This document shows positions 53,820 through 64,000 of a stretch of 64,000 nucleotides of DNA, one piece after another. The translations under genes and the position numbers were made by a program. Position 1 is the first letter of the stretch. Each line of letters begins with the position of its first letter. A model generated the notes under the pieces. The model made no database searches. It was not told where the DNA came from and was given only the letters and a program-made list of their open reading frames with translations. Source of the stretch: Cristatella mucedo (lineage: Eukaryota > Bryozoa > Phylactolaemata > Cristatellidae); assembly GCA_009760855.2 (NCBI GenBank), contig WPIO01000087.1, positions 1,729,473 to 1,793,472 on the forward strand, written 5' to 3'.

Positions 53820-55310
53820 GATGGCGCTGCTGGAAGCGGGCCTGCCGGCTTCTCTGAAAGGGCTTCACCTCTGTTAATAGTCGCATCTGCTGAAGTAACG
53901 TACGAACAATTTGCCGCTGATTACGCGCTCCTTTGACTAAGATTTCCTCGAAGAATAAAGAACCCTCCTGGTTGGGTCTCAGACTTCTTTCTTTTCACCA
54001 GATCAATCAACCATCCAATGCCTGATCAATTTTCCAAACCCATCCTTAGCTTTCTAATCCGTGGAGTTTTCTGAGGGGGCTATAGCAAAATTAAGTACAA
54101 AGAATTTGCTAAAAAGCGATGCATCGGATCCGATGTCTACTTAGATCCGGCAATAAGTTTCGCTGCTGCTCAATACCACAAAGCGTTAGATTGTGCGTAT
54201 CGAATTACTAATGATGCTTGACTAGCGAACTATCGCTTCTCGGCTGTGCCCTGACATCAACCATTAATGTTGTACTCAGCCTCTAATACATCTACTACTC
54301 TAATTGGATGCAGCCGTGAGTAGTTGCTCAGTCAAGTTCTAGCCTCAAAGCAGTCTTGAAATCATTCAAAGCTTGCTGTTGCTAAGTACTCACAATTTAG
54401 TTGAATACTACTTAATTTTGTAATGGATTTGGACCAAATTGATTGAAAGCAGTAATACACCGTTTACTCACAGAGGAATCGCTTGCTTAGGTGATGAATT
54501 GGCTATTCGCACTCCCAAAATTAAAGTTTCAGGAAGATTCCCAGCCGATTGCTTAAATGTTTTTAAAAGGGCAGGGCTAACAACAACCTACACTAATTGT
54601 AGGTCAGTCACGTTTAGAACTTAAGAGAGTATTTCTTGCGTTTTCAAAGTTTTGAAGTAGCTCAGTCCTTGCTGAGGTTACAATAATTGATTAGCTTTGA
54701 TTTGGTTGAGGTTGAAAATATGGAGTAATAGATCACTCAATGTGTTTGTAGGAGTACGATGCGCTAAATGGCAGCCATCTTCACGAGATTTCGCATACAC
54801 AACTACTGCTAATTACTAATTATTAATTACTACATACTGCTAATTACTAATACTACTGCTAATATTCCATGTCGTAATAGCCAATGAATAGGAGTTCTGA
54901 TTTAATGAAACTCCATTCTGCACTAAGGGTCCGCTAGCGGATGTAGGCTCAGCTAATCTGCCAGCTGGATAACCACGCTGTTGCTCAGCCTACCCAGACT
55001 TTCCAACTGACTGAAGGGGAGACAATTCTGGATTCACCAGACGCTGGGAGAGATGAACTCGACTAGTTGTTGTTGCAATGAATTTTGCAGCGGTGTTTTA
55101 TTTTCGGTGTTCGCTCTCCTGTTTAGCGTGTGCTCCTATTGCGCAGTTGTTTGTGATAGTTCCGAGTTTTTAGCAAAATGAGGCTGAAGTGAAAGATAAT
55201 GTACTCTCTCAATACAGTCAAAGTCTCTTCACAAGAACGTCTTACAAAGCCACTTCTTCTGCATGATGATGGAAGCCCAGCTGGTTGCTGTGAGTACTTC
55301 CTATGCTGTG
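53820..55310. other. No recognised feature
   Basis: AT-richer sequence with a TACTACTGCTAATTAC-type low-complexity patch near 54800-54865. No coding signal. Confidence 0.45.
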
Positions 55311-55314
55311 CATA

Positions 55315-55420
55315 CGTATCTCCGTCTGCAGCACCTTGAAACAACAAATACAAAGCGGTAGCCACGCATGAGAGCCTACTATAGCGCACTCACAGCTGAC
55401 GCGGCTTTCAGTATGCATGT
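55315..55420 (-). mobile_element. LineB 3' fragment, diverged
   Basis: GTATCTCCGTCTGCAGCACC, then TATAGCGCACTCACAGCTGA and CGCGGCTTTCAGTATGCATG. About 20 bases unlike the other copies lie between. Confidence 0.6.
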
Positions 55421-55544
55421 TCTCGAAATGAAGATGAATAAACGACGGATAAAAGAGCAGGTGCGAAGAAGAAGTGTAGAAATTCTCAGTACAAATTTAC
55501 GCTACTGTATAGTAAAGTGAAGAAGCTGAAAGTTAGCTAGTGGC

Positions 55545-55890
55545 TCCCAAAGCTTGGAACTCAATCCCGACTTGCGTAAGATCTTCCCCTGACTTGACCA
55601 CGTTTAAAAAGAACTTAAAAATATATCTATTTAGGACAGCATCTAGTGGGTCCCTGTGATTCGTCCTTTATGTGCTTATGCGTGCTGACACTGTGCATGC
55701 TGCCACTAACCACATTTTCACCCTTACCCCGTGCATGTCACCCCTAACCATGTTATTCATGTTGTTTATCAAGCATGATTTTACTTACCATTCAATGGCA
55801 TTTCCCTTTGCAGTAAAGGTAAAGCACATAGAAAGAGATTAAGTTCTCTGAGGGCGCTTTATCAAGTGTATTATTATTATTATATTGTTA
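55545..55890 (+). mobile_element. LineA 3' end
   Basis: CCCAAAGCTTGGAACTCAAT, ACCACGTTTAAAAAGAACTT, 3' UTR, GAGATTAAGTTCTCTGAGGG, CGCTTTATCAAGTG and (ATT)n. Confidence 0.9.
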
Positions 55891-56430
55891 TTATTATCAA
55901 TGATCAAGTAGCTAAGTTAGAACTCTTTGTGACATGGATGCAACGTGCCGCTTGTCTTGTGTGACTTGGAAACGACGTACTGCACTTCCTTGGTGTAGGA
56001 ATTTACCTGTAAAATGAGACTGATTTTGCACATTCTCGTCTTTTTACTGCTGCAAGCTAGATCTGAATGCCCGCGCGTTTACTGTCTCCGTTTAAGTTTA
56101 GATGAGTCGTTTCGTAACCATGGTAATAATATAAAAACCGCAATTATAAACTAGCGCTTTTAACCTCTAAAGTTCTCCAGGTCTACATCTCACTGGATGA
56201 AAGAAGAAACGTAAGTGAAAAACGCTTAAATAGTTATGTTCTCACTGATAGCAAAAAATCTCTTTATTAGATGCGCTACCTGAAAAAGTGAGCTACGGAG
56301 CTCCAGTATTAGATTACGCTTCTTCTGTAGTAACTATTATGTCGCTACGAATTGTCACGAGCAAGAAGAATCCTTACTGTATAGTGCACAGCAGAATGAA
56401 GAACGCAAAGGTAGCACAGCCTAAATTTTC
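55890..56430. other. No recognised feature
   Basis: Intergenic sequence without repeat or coding match. Confidence 0.45.
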
Positions 56431-56437
56431 CTCGGAT

Positions 56438-56562
56438 ATATAATTATATATATTAATATAATATAATAATATAATATTATATTATAATTATAATATAATA
56501 TAATATTATTATATATATATATATAATAATATATATAATAATATATAATAATATATATAGCA
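56438..56562. repeat. AT-only palindromic low-complexity block
   Basis: About 125 bases made only of A and T (TATAAT, ATATTA and TA units), with many self-complementary stretches. Not a simple dinucleotide array. Confidence 0.85.
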
Positions 56563-56619
56563 CCCAAGGACAAATATCTTTGACCTATTTTTGTGTGCTT
56601 AAATGGAAGTATCTATACA

Positions 56620-56760
56620 AATATAATTCGTTTGTATAGCACTACAAGAGAATGTATTCTCTATTCAGGCGCTTCGCATACGCCCATGGGCTTGAGCTCA
56701 CGACCTCAGCCAGACCTTGGTTAGGGTGAACACCTTAATCGCTGGACCATTCCAGCTCTA
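56620..56760 (-). mobile_element. SineB copy
   Basis: Tail ATAGCACTACAAGAGAATGT, ATTCTCTATTCAGGCGCTTC, then antisense head GGGCTTGAGCTCACGACCTC, CAGACCTTGGTTAGGG and CGCTGGACCATTCCAGCTC. Confidence 0.8.
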
Positions 56761-59095
56761 AATTACATCGTTACACCATTCAGAAAAACAGTTCCTAACA
56801 ATATAGCGGTCAATTTACTCAGGGGAAGCAAATGAAATTGTGGTTGAAAGCAGAATTCGCTCGAGCTGATGAAGTTGTCTTGTAAAATTTACTGTCAGAG
56901 AACGCTCCGAGTACAAAAAATGCTTTAATTGCCGTTTATATTTACCGCCAGCTAGTCAGCTATGCATCAATTTTGCAATCAATGCATCTGCACTAAAAAG
57001 ACCGGCTTATTAGGCTGCACACGGTTGCCATCCCGTTCCGGCTATGAGAAGTTTGTGCCGGGCTGCAGAAAAGGCACGACAGCAGGCGACATCTGGTAAG
57101 CGGAAGACGTTTCAGGGCAGCTTTGCCAGCCGAAATATGCCTTCGCAGAGTTGTCACCTAACTGTTATTCTGTGCTTTAGGCATTAATAATCGTTGGAAC
57201 CTCAAAAGTAGAAGAGACAAAGAACGCTCTGTGTCGGTTTCATTTCAACGTAGGCCCCCGTGATTACAGAGTGACAACCTGGTCGTTGCGACAGAGGGAT
57301 TCATTACGCTAAAGAGACGATCTGTATCTTCTGCTGCAATGACGTACTACCTCCGATTTTAATTCAGAGGGACAGTGCAAGAATACACTTCGCAATAAAG
57401 TTTACTGCACTGCACGATATTTAGGCAAGTGTCCGCATTGATGGGGGTAAGAAATCAATGCTTCTACGATCAGAAAGGACTAAGCTAACGACTCGCTCCA
57501 CGCTGAAGGGACAATGCTGGTAGCCGCCCGGGAAGAGTCTTGGCGGCATTTCTTTAAATCCAAGCTGGCCTGAGCTCTACAACACTGTGCAATTAAAGTT
57601 ACTAAACGTGTTTTTATCTCGGTAACGAAAATGTCTGAAAGCATGGTAAACGTTGCTCATTAGATTTTGCTGGTAAGCGACTTTCTGAAATATCTAAGGA
57701 TTCGGTAGTGCCTTGTCAGAGGCGGATGAAGCCGTGAGCTAATGCAGTACTATAATTTGTTTATATAATGACATTACGATACAGAAGGCCGTTTCTTAAT
57801 TCATTTATCATGGATCTGGGTGTCAATAGAACTCAATTAACTTGGTCACATAGAATGTCATTTAGTTTCATGCGTGCTAAAATCCTCGAAACACGCGATC
57901 GTTATAGGTGAGATACGAAGGCCACCCTTGGAAAATGACGTTTAAGGTCCACTGAAAATGCGACACGGTAGAGTAGTGATTTAAAGGAGGTGCTTCTAAG
58001 GAAAAAGACCGTTTTTAGATATTATAAACCGCTTTTTGAGAACTTAAAAAGTCGCTTCTGAAAGACGTGCAGCTGACCTCTGAAAGAGAGGGGGACATTT
58101 CTAAAGGATACTTGAGACTCTGTGATCTCTAAGGAAAGAATCTTTGCAAAGCTTCCCAACAAGAACGCAGTTTATGAGGAGACCCGAAAAATAAATTCTC
58201 ACTACTTGTACGCGCTATTCTAGGACGCAGTTATAATACATTTTGTGAATGATTACCTTAATAGGATTACATTTTGTCAGCTATGTTCATGCGCATGCAA
58301 AAGTTCACAAACTCAGGCTTAAAAGTGACGAGTTCAAGAAATCGGACTTATCGTCGCGAATGAATTTCATCATTGTCGCTAATAGAGCCGAATTCGGATG
58401 AAATTCTGAATTCCACGCTTAGATAGAGCCCTCGAAAAACTATAGGCGGATCGAGAACTTCGTGCCGTCTCCAAAAAGCGGGAACTATGCATGGTCAGAA
58501 TCAGAAGCTACTTATCTAATAAATCACACTCGTTTGCTTTCACGGCTCGGTCGAAGTCACAAGCAAATATTTATATGAAGACCTGAAAGAATAACTACTG
58601 GCTGTAAACGTTACGTAAACGAGGAAGGAGAGATATGCACGGGCTCCACAAGTACATGCGACCAGTGTACTAATTGTGCTATAATCTAAATCCAAGCTGC
58701 GAAAAAGCCAAAGCCGTGTATGTAACGGACAGTGCACAGTTCTCCAGAAAATGGGCCGATCGAAGCTCCAGGCCAATTTAAGCCACACGGATCTTTTCCC
58801 TACCGTTGGGGTCATTGTGAAACGCCTTTAATCATAAGTCGCCGCCATGCTGACGATTGTATGCTATCGATACGGACTTGTTAGACGAAGGTGTGGGTAC
58901 CTTTCCTTTTTGGCGCGTTTTATTACTGTCGGCGTACTTTTATCGCGTCGGATAGCACTAAGAAATCACAAGATTTTATCCAAGGTTGAGCGCGTCACCT
59001 GCATATGTCGCTCGTTGGCTAGAACTAGCATTATTATGAGCACATTTTTTGAACCTGTAGTCTGACGCGGAAGCCGCTACTTTACGTTTGTAGCA
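56760..59095. other. No recognised feature (2.3 kb)
   Basis: The longest stretch without a repeat match in the right half. The frames 58815-58540 (minus) and 58847-59065 (plus) are short and unlike known proteins. It may contain undetected exons or old repeats. Confidence 0.4.
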
Positions 59096-59104
59096 TTGAG
59101 TAGA

Positions 59105-59400
59105 ATAATAATAATAATAATAATAATAGTGCACTTGATAAAGCGTCCTCAGAGAAATCAATCTCTTTCTAGGCGCCATACATTTGCTGTAATAGGAAAT
59201 GCAAATGAATGGTGAGTAATACCATGCTTGATAAACAAACAACATGAATAACATGGTTAGGGGTGACATGCACAGGGTCAGCATGCAAATGTGGTTAGTG
59301 GCAGCATGCACAGTGTCAGCACGCACAAGCACACGAAGGACGAATCACAGGAACCCGCTAAATGCTGTCCTAAATAGGTGTGTTTTTAAGTTCTTTTTAA
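59105..59400 (-). mobile_element. LineA 3' end
   Basis: (AAT)n, GCGTCCTCAGAGAAATCAAT, CTCTTTCTAGGCGCCATACA, 3' UTR to TTTTTAAGTTCTTTTTAAA. TGAGTA occurs just outside both ends (59096-59101 and 59402-59407), a possible short target duplication. Confidence 0.85.
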
Positions 59401-59820
59401 ACTGAGTATCGACATTACCTGTTAATCAAGAACATATTATGAAGCGTTATCAAGGGCGACGCATCCAATTCGGAGGCCCCGTAGTTGAAACCTTGCGTGG
59501 TGAAATCGGGAAATGACAATGTACAGTTTTAATAGCCACAATACAAAAAATTACGTACAGGAGTGGTGGAAATGGCTAATGCATAGGTGCAGGTGACCGG
59601 TAACTTAACTTTGACTGCGAATCCAGAATTGCGAATTAATCGCTCCTCTCGATTCCGTCCTCGTCCTCGTGGAGCCTGACACTGTCGTAGCTGACGCTTC
59701 GAGACTGCGACTGAAGAAACACTGTGGCTGTTACGTGTGGACTGCCGCTTTGAAACTTCCACAGGCAGCTTTCTTAACTGCAGGCTCAAAGATGGCGTCT
59801 GCCCTGCAAGTTTTGCAGCT
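59400..59820. other. No recognised feature
   Basis: Short unique segment between two oppositely oriented LineA copies. Confidence 0.4.
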
Positions 59821-59824
59821 GCTG

Positions 59825-60395
59825 CCAACGCTCGCCGACCTGCACTGGCTACCAGTCAAGCAACGGATCGACTTCAAAGTTTTCTCGCTCACTTTTAGGT
59901 CACTTCATTCTTTGGCTCCAGCCTATCTCTCAGATCCACTCCACCACCAGGCCAAGCATCGTACCACCCGATTTTCGGAATCAGTCTACCAATACCTCGT
60001 ACAAACCTCAAATCCTTTGGAGACGGTGCATTTAGTTCGTATGTTCCCAAAGCCTGGGACTCCCTCCCGACTTGCGTCACAACATCCCCTGACTTGACCA
60101 CATTTAAAAAGAACTTAAAAACACACCTATTTAGGACAGCATTTAGTGGGACCCTGTGATTCATCCTTCATGTGCTTATGCGTGCTGACACTGTGCATGC
60201 TGCCACTAACCAAATTTACATGCTTACCCTGTGTATGTCCCCGCCTAACCACGTTGTTCATGTTGTTTATCAAGCATGATGTTACTCACCATTCAATCGC
60301 ATTTCCCTTTGCAGCAAATGTAAAGCGCCTAAGAAGAGATTGAGTTCTCTGAGGGCGCTTTATCAAGTGCATTATTAGTAGTATTATTATTATTA
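59825..60395 (+). mobile_element. LineA C-terminal to 3' end, well preserved
   Basis: [30 protein letters not shown], then a shift, [10 protein letters not shown], and a near-consensus 3' UTR to CGCTTTATCAAGTGCATTAT. Confidence 0.9.
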
Positions 60396-60607
60396 ACCGA
60401 CGAAGACCGTTGCTCGCGGGTCGATACGCTGTGTTGTCACGTGGCTTTGCCTCTTTCAGTGTACTTAGCGACGCCTCTGGTTCTGGGACAGCCAGACTAG
60501 GAAGAGGAGCCGTGTTTGGGAAATTTCAGTGTGGAAACAATGCCACATGTCCCACGCTCATCTTTTACAATGACGGAAAGGACTGATTTTCTATGTAGCA
60601 GTTATTC

Positions 60608-61225
60608 GATGTAATGTAATGTATCTCCGTCTGTAACTCTGCAAAGCCACGAAGACTATGTGGGTGTTGCACAGGAGAGTTTAGTATAGCGCACAAACAG
60701 CGTAAGCGGCTTTCGTTATGCATTCGGTAGCCAACAGACTTCACCTCACGCAACACACAGAAAGTGGGAAGCATAGCAGAGCCAGGAGAGCAGTTGAGGT
60801 AGTGAGTAGCGTGGAAAGAGCAGCGCACGACCGCTGAAAAGGATGAGCCATCGTCGGCAGCAGGAGAGTAGTTGTCGTTTGCGTTAGAATTGTGGAAGCG
60901 AGTTCCACAGTCTAGGACCTTCACAGCTAAAGCTTTTGTTGCCAACGGTCTTTAAGAATGGAAGAATGCGGAGAAGAAGCGGAATAATGGAACAGCTTAA
61001 TTATTGTCCGTACAGAGCCCGAGGGCAGGAAGAGGCTGGAACTGGTGTAGCAGTTCAGCTGGGTATTGAGGAGGTAAGCCGTGGCTGGCCTTGCTGGTCA
61101 GTGTAAGAACTTTTCTCTGTATCCGTTGATCAACCGTCAGCCATCCAAGGAGACACGTGGTCAAATCTCTGGGACTCGAGAAGGCTAGCCTTGCAGCCAT
61201 ATTCATAGCCAGCTGCAGTGCAAGC
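60608..61225 (-). mobile_element. LineB C-terminal to 3' end
   Basis: Tail GATGTAATGTAATGTATCTC, then antisense FSAVVRCSFHATHYLNCSPG, SVGYRMHNESRL and, at 61206-60997, DLTTCLLGWLTVDQRIQRKV and LPPQYPAELLHQFQPLPALG. Confidence 0.85.
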
Positions 61226-61285
61226 GAGATCTAAGCTGGTTTTCGTCATTTTTTGAGAATTGAGAAAGCACCTTAAAAAAGTGAT

Positions 61286-61353
61286 TGAATCACTGTGTAT
61301 TGGTGCCGTGCTCAGCTACTGAATCACTGTGTATTGGTGCTGTGCTCAGATAC
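61286..61353. repeat. 34-bp tandem duplication
   Basis: TGAATCACTGTGTATTGGTG plus CGTGCTCAGCTAC is repeated at 61320 with two substitutions. Confidence 0.9.
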
Positions 61354-61874
61354 CGCGTGCTTGGCGTCTGATCCTCAGCATTTGCCTGTAGGTGCCGGCT
61401 CTACCAGTATTTGTCACGCGTCTGCATTGACTCTTACAATCACGAGTGTAGCGTTATATCGGCTTACGATTTCAATTCGTTTTGTGCCGAAGCTCAGAAG
61501 TCGTAACTCAAATTACTCGTAGGTCAAATCAGTTTTTCCCATTGCAATCAATTGAAATGCCATTAATCCGTTCCGGACACCACAAGTACTGCAGTTTTCG
61601 ACACATGCTTTTAAATTAAAGATGTATTTATAAATAACAATTGTTTAAAAAAGAATGCAATGTAATGTCTTGCAATGAACGGGTTTTATTAGTCCTAATG
61701 TGCACGAGTAACTTGGAGATCAGACTACTTGAAGATGCTAAGAAAGTTAGAGGAGAAAGGTTGAATATCTGAACCCTTTTCGCCGGGCTTTCCTCGCTTT
61801 CAAAGTTTATTGGCTGGGCCTGTACGCTGACCGATCGTCATAAACTATGCGATGAAAGTTAAATCCGCAATCCG

Positions 61875-62116
<242 letters not shown>

Positions 62117-62138
62117 GTGGATTTAAATTTTCATACGT

Positions 62139-62210
62139 TTCATACGTGTGCATGTAATATATATATATATATATATATGTATATGTATATATTACATGCA
62201 CACGTATGAA
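62139..62210. repeat. Perfect inverted repeat around a TA loop
   Basis: TTCATACGTGTGCATGTAAT (62139-62158) is the exact inverse complement of 62191-62210. The 32-base spacer is TA/TG-rich and can itself pair. Confidence 0.95.
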
Positions 62211-62214
62211 TATA

Positions 62215-62795
62215 TACGTATAGAGAAAGACAGAAAGCGAGAGACGACGATTGAGACTTCTTATTGTGCAGCATAACAACTTAAGAACAGCTCAATATTT
62301 CACGCTACATTTTCACAGAGCTTGAGTAGGTACACAAAATAAAATTACTACCACCGCTCAGAATCTCAATGATGCCTTTGGGACCGAGCCGCACCTAAAG
62401 TACCAGCGTACTAGGTATTACAGGATCGAATCATCCTCCACCTTCGGCGGCACTTCAACTCACGACACTGTCTTGATCGAAAGGGTGCCACGCGCACATA
62501 CTGTACCATATGGTGTGAATTGGTTTGCAGCGGGTGCATAGTTACATGGCTGTTCCCGCCACCTCGTCTACAAACCCTACTTATAATCGGCAAAATCGTT
62601 TCAATATAGAGTCATACTGAAGATCTATCAGTTCCAACTGCAGCTCTTGTGGTAGTGTTTTAGGGTCTTGTGACATGGAACAGGACACCAGCTGAAGTGA
62701 CTTTTCAATTTTTCAAAGTCACAGAAACGACAGCAGAATTTCCCGATGCAGGTTATCCAGTGATTTTCCGTATTTCTCCGCGTTTTGGGTCTCCT
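62215..62795. other. No recognised feature
   Basis: May include the decayed C-terminal part of the adjacent hAT element, but no alignable transposase sequence was recognised. Confidence 0.35.
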
Positions 62796-62799
62796 CTTT

Positions 62800-63620
62800 C
62801 TGCATGGCTAGTGTGAGAAAACTAGTTTTTCCCAGTTAAATCGGGCTATCCGTGCGTGGTGACATTGGAGAGTTTACTCTAAGGAAGCTTCATTCTCTCG
62901 ATGACCGAAGACACCTTCTTATACAAGTCCTCCCCCCTCGTTTTTCCTTTCATGGACTCCACGGTCAAAAATTACTCTTTGATTTCAAAATTGTCGCTAA
63001 TCCCTCGGATAAAATTAGGAGCTGAGCAGTGTTTTTTAAGTCGTTACTTTCATCCAGTGCTAGTGAGTAAAATCTAAAGGACTACGCCTTTTTGTTTTAT
63101 TTTTTGGTTACATCTTCATCAATCAATTCCACACGGTGAGTCACTGTTCTGCGTGATAAACTATTTTTTAAATTTGCCTTTGCTCTCCGGACACAAGAGA
63201 CCTGCTGTCTTAACCGTGCATTATTTTAAAAATTCGCCTTTGGAGAAAGCCTTACTGGCTTTTGATAATTTGAATGCCAGCAAAAAACTTGCCTTAGTAC
63301 TTGACTCTTGAGTTGCAGTTTGTCTGTGAAAAGGATTCGGCTGAGTCTGTATATTAGCCGCTAATCTCTGAGCGGTGGCCGCCCGTTCACGAGGAGACTT
63401 TTGACTGGCGTAGTTATCATGTTTTGTGGCAAAATGACGGCTGATGTTGTATTCTTTAAATACTGCTACAATTTCTTGGCACATCAGACATACAGCTGTT
63501 GATCGGACTTCAATGAAAAAATATTTTGTTTTCCTCTCTTTATTTAACACTCGGCACTCACTGTCTAGTTTTTCTCTTTCTTCGCTCCGCTCATTTTTAC
63601 TGAAGGGCCGAAAGTACAAG
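62800..63620 (-). pseudogene. hAT-superfamily transposase relic (GTF2IRD2/Charlie8-like)
   Basis: The open part (about 63600-63221) encodes SECRVLNKERKTKYFFIEVR, then a BED-type zinc finger CLMCQEIVAVFKEYNISRHF-ATKH (Cys, Cys, His, His), QRLAANIQTQPNPFHRQTAT and ASFLLAFKLSKASKAFSKGE. After a stop it continues as TVKTAGLLCPESKGKF and, further shifted, FYSLALDESNDLKNTAQLLI, where the D of LALDESND is the first catalytic Asp of hAT enzymes, and MKGKTRGEDLY. The same module was domesticated as part of vertebrate GTF2IRD2 and related genes. Here stops and shifts show a dead transposon, and the C-terminal half is missing. Confidence 0.85.
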
Positions 63621-63664
63621 GCGGCAAAATGAAGTAGAGAGTAACCGCAATGCATCACACTCAA

Positions 63665-64000
63665 GGGTCAATGTCTTCGGGATGCTCCATCTGCTGGGGA
63701 AAGATGGGAATTACAGCTAGGTAAAATTATTTAGGTGTCTTTATAATTTAAAAATTTAAAAATAAACAATTTATTTTTTAATACAATGTGGACGAGTTTG
63801 GTGGGCCGGATTGAAAAACCTAATGGGCGTATATGGACCGCAGGTAGTAGTCTGCCCATGTCTATTCTAATTGAACCTCTAATATTTCCTTTAAAATCTC
63901 GACGCCCACTAAGGAATAGAATACCTCTCTCGCAGGTGGTTTTCTAGTCAATGCTTTCATCCGCCCACTGGCTGCAGTAGCTCAAATTCTCAGCTCGGTC
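63665..64000. other. No recognised feature
   Basis: AT-rich end of the window. TAAAATTATTTAGG near 63721 may be near the hAT end, but no terminal repeat could be paired. Confidence 0.35.

Noticed and set aside
63221-63664. Intact host GTF2IRD2- or ZBED-type gene
   Set aside because: Downstream transposase sequence is broken by a stop after GEFLK and by frameshifts, and no intron structure explains it.

Overview
ORGANISM. The window is nuclear DNA from an invertebrate animal. It has spliced genes with GT-AG introns, tRNA-derived SINEs, two LINE families, pogo/Tigger and hAT DNA transposons, and very long microsatellites. The PRMT1 protein resembles arthropod and other invertebrate PRMT1 more than a vertebrate one, but the phylum cannot be fixed from the sequence alone. 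No bacterial operons, CRISPR arrays or functional RNA genes are seen. Family names used here are local: LineA is an L2/CR1-like LINE whose 3' end is a GCGCC hairpin plus an (ATT)n tail; LineB is a second CR1/L2-superclade LINE; SineA is a tRNA-derived SINE; SineB is a tRNA-headed SINE whose tail matches the LineA 3' end. HOST GENES. (1) Minus strand, 17819 down to 10545: four exons encode the first 235 residues of an FDXACB1-like protein (BMT5-like Rossmann methyltransferase domain). Splice phases match at every junction. The C-terminal half was not found. (2) Plus strand, 26100 to 36924: a complete ten-exon PRMT1 gene (349 aa, SAM-binding motif, double-E loop and THW loop present). The two genes are head-to-head, about 8.3 kb apart. 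A GC-rich block at 50.9-51.4 kb may hold part of a third, unrecognised minus-strand gene. LAYOUT. 1-5.2 kb: SineA and SineB pieces, a GATA/GA microsatellite, and a nearly full-length but frameshifted LineA (endonuclease + reverse transcriptase). 6.5-9.6 kb: a three-layer nest, an old LineA holding a Tigger-like transposon that itself holds another LineA 3' end. 10.5-18.2 kb: the FDXACB1-like gene, its 6-kb first intron filled with SINE/LINE pieces. 18.2-26 kb: intergenic DNA with a pogo-like deletion derivative, a LineA inside a LineB, and two large CT/CTGT microsatellites. 26-37 kb: PRMT1, whose introns carry LineA tails, SINEs and TA repeats. 37-61 kb: a transposon graveyard of LineA and LineB copies with SINE insertions and several tandem duplications. 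61.8-64 kb: a long TA microsatellite, a perfect inverted repeat, and a GTF2IRD2/Charlie-like hAT transposase relic. HOW THE PARTS RELATE. The host genes are a protein arginine methyltransferase and a predicted RNA-methyltransferase-fold protein; the sequence shows no functional link beyond proximity. Nesting gives relative ages: LineB is older than LineA (two independent LineA-in-LineB insertions), and SineA and Tigger both jumped into existing LineA copies. SineB sharing the LineA 3' hairpin suggests that it used the LineA reverse transcriptase. No wholly new system could be demonstrated; the best leads are under findings.
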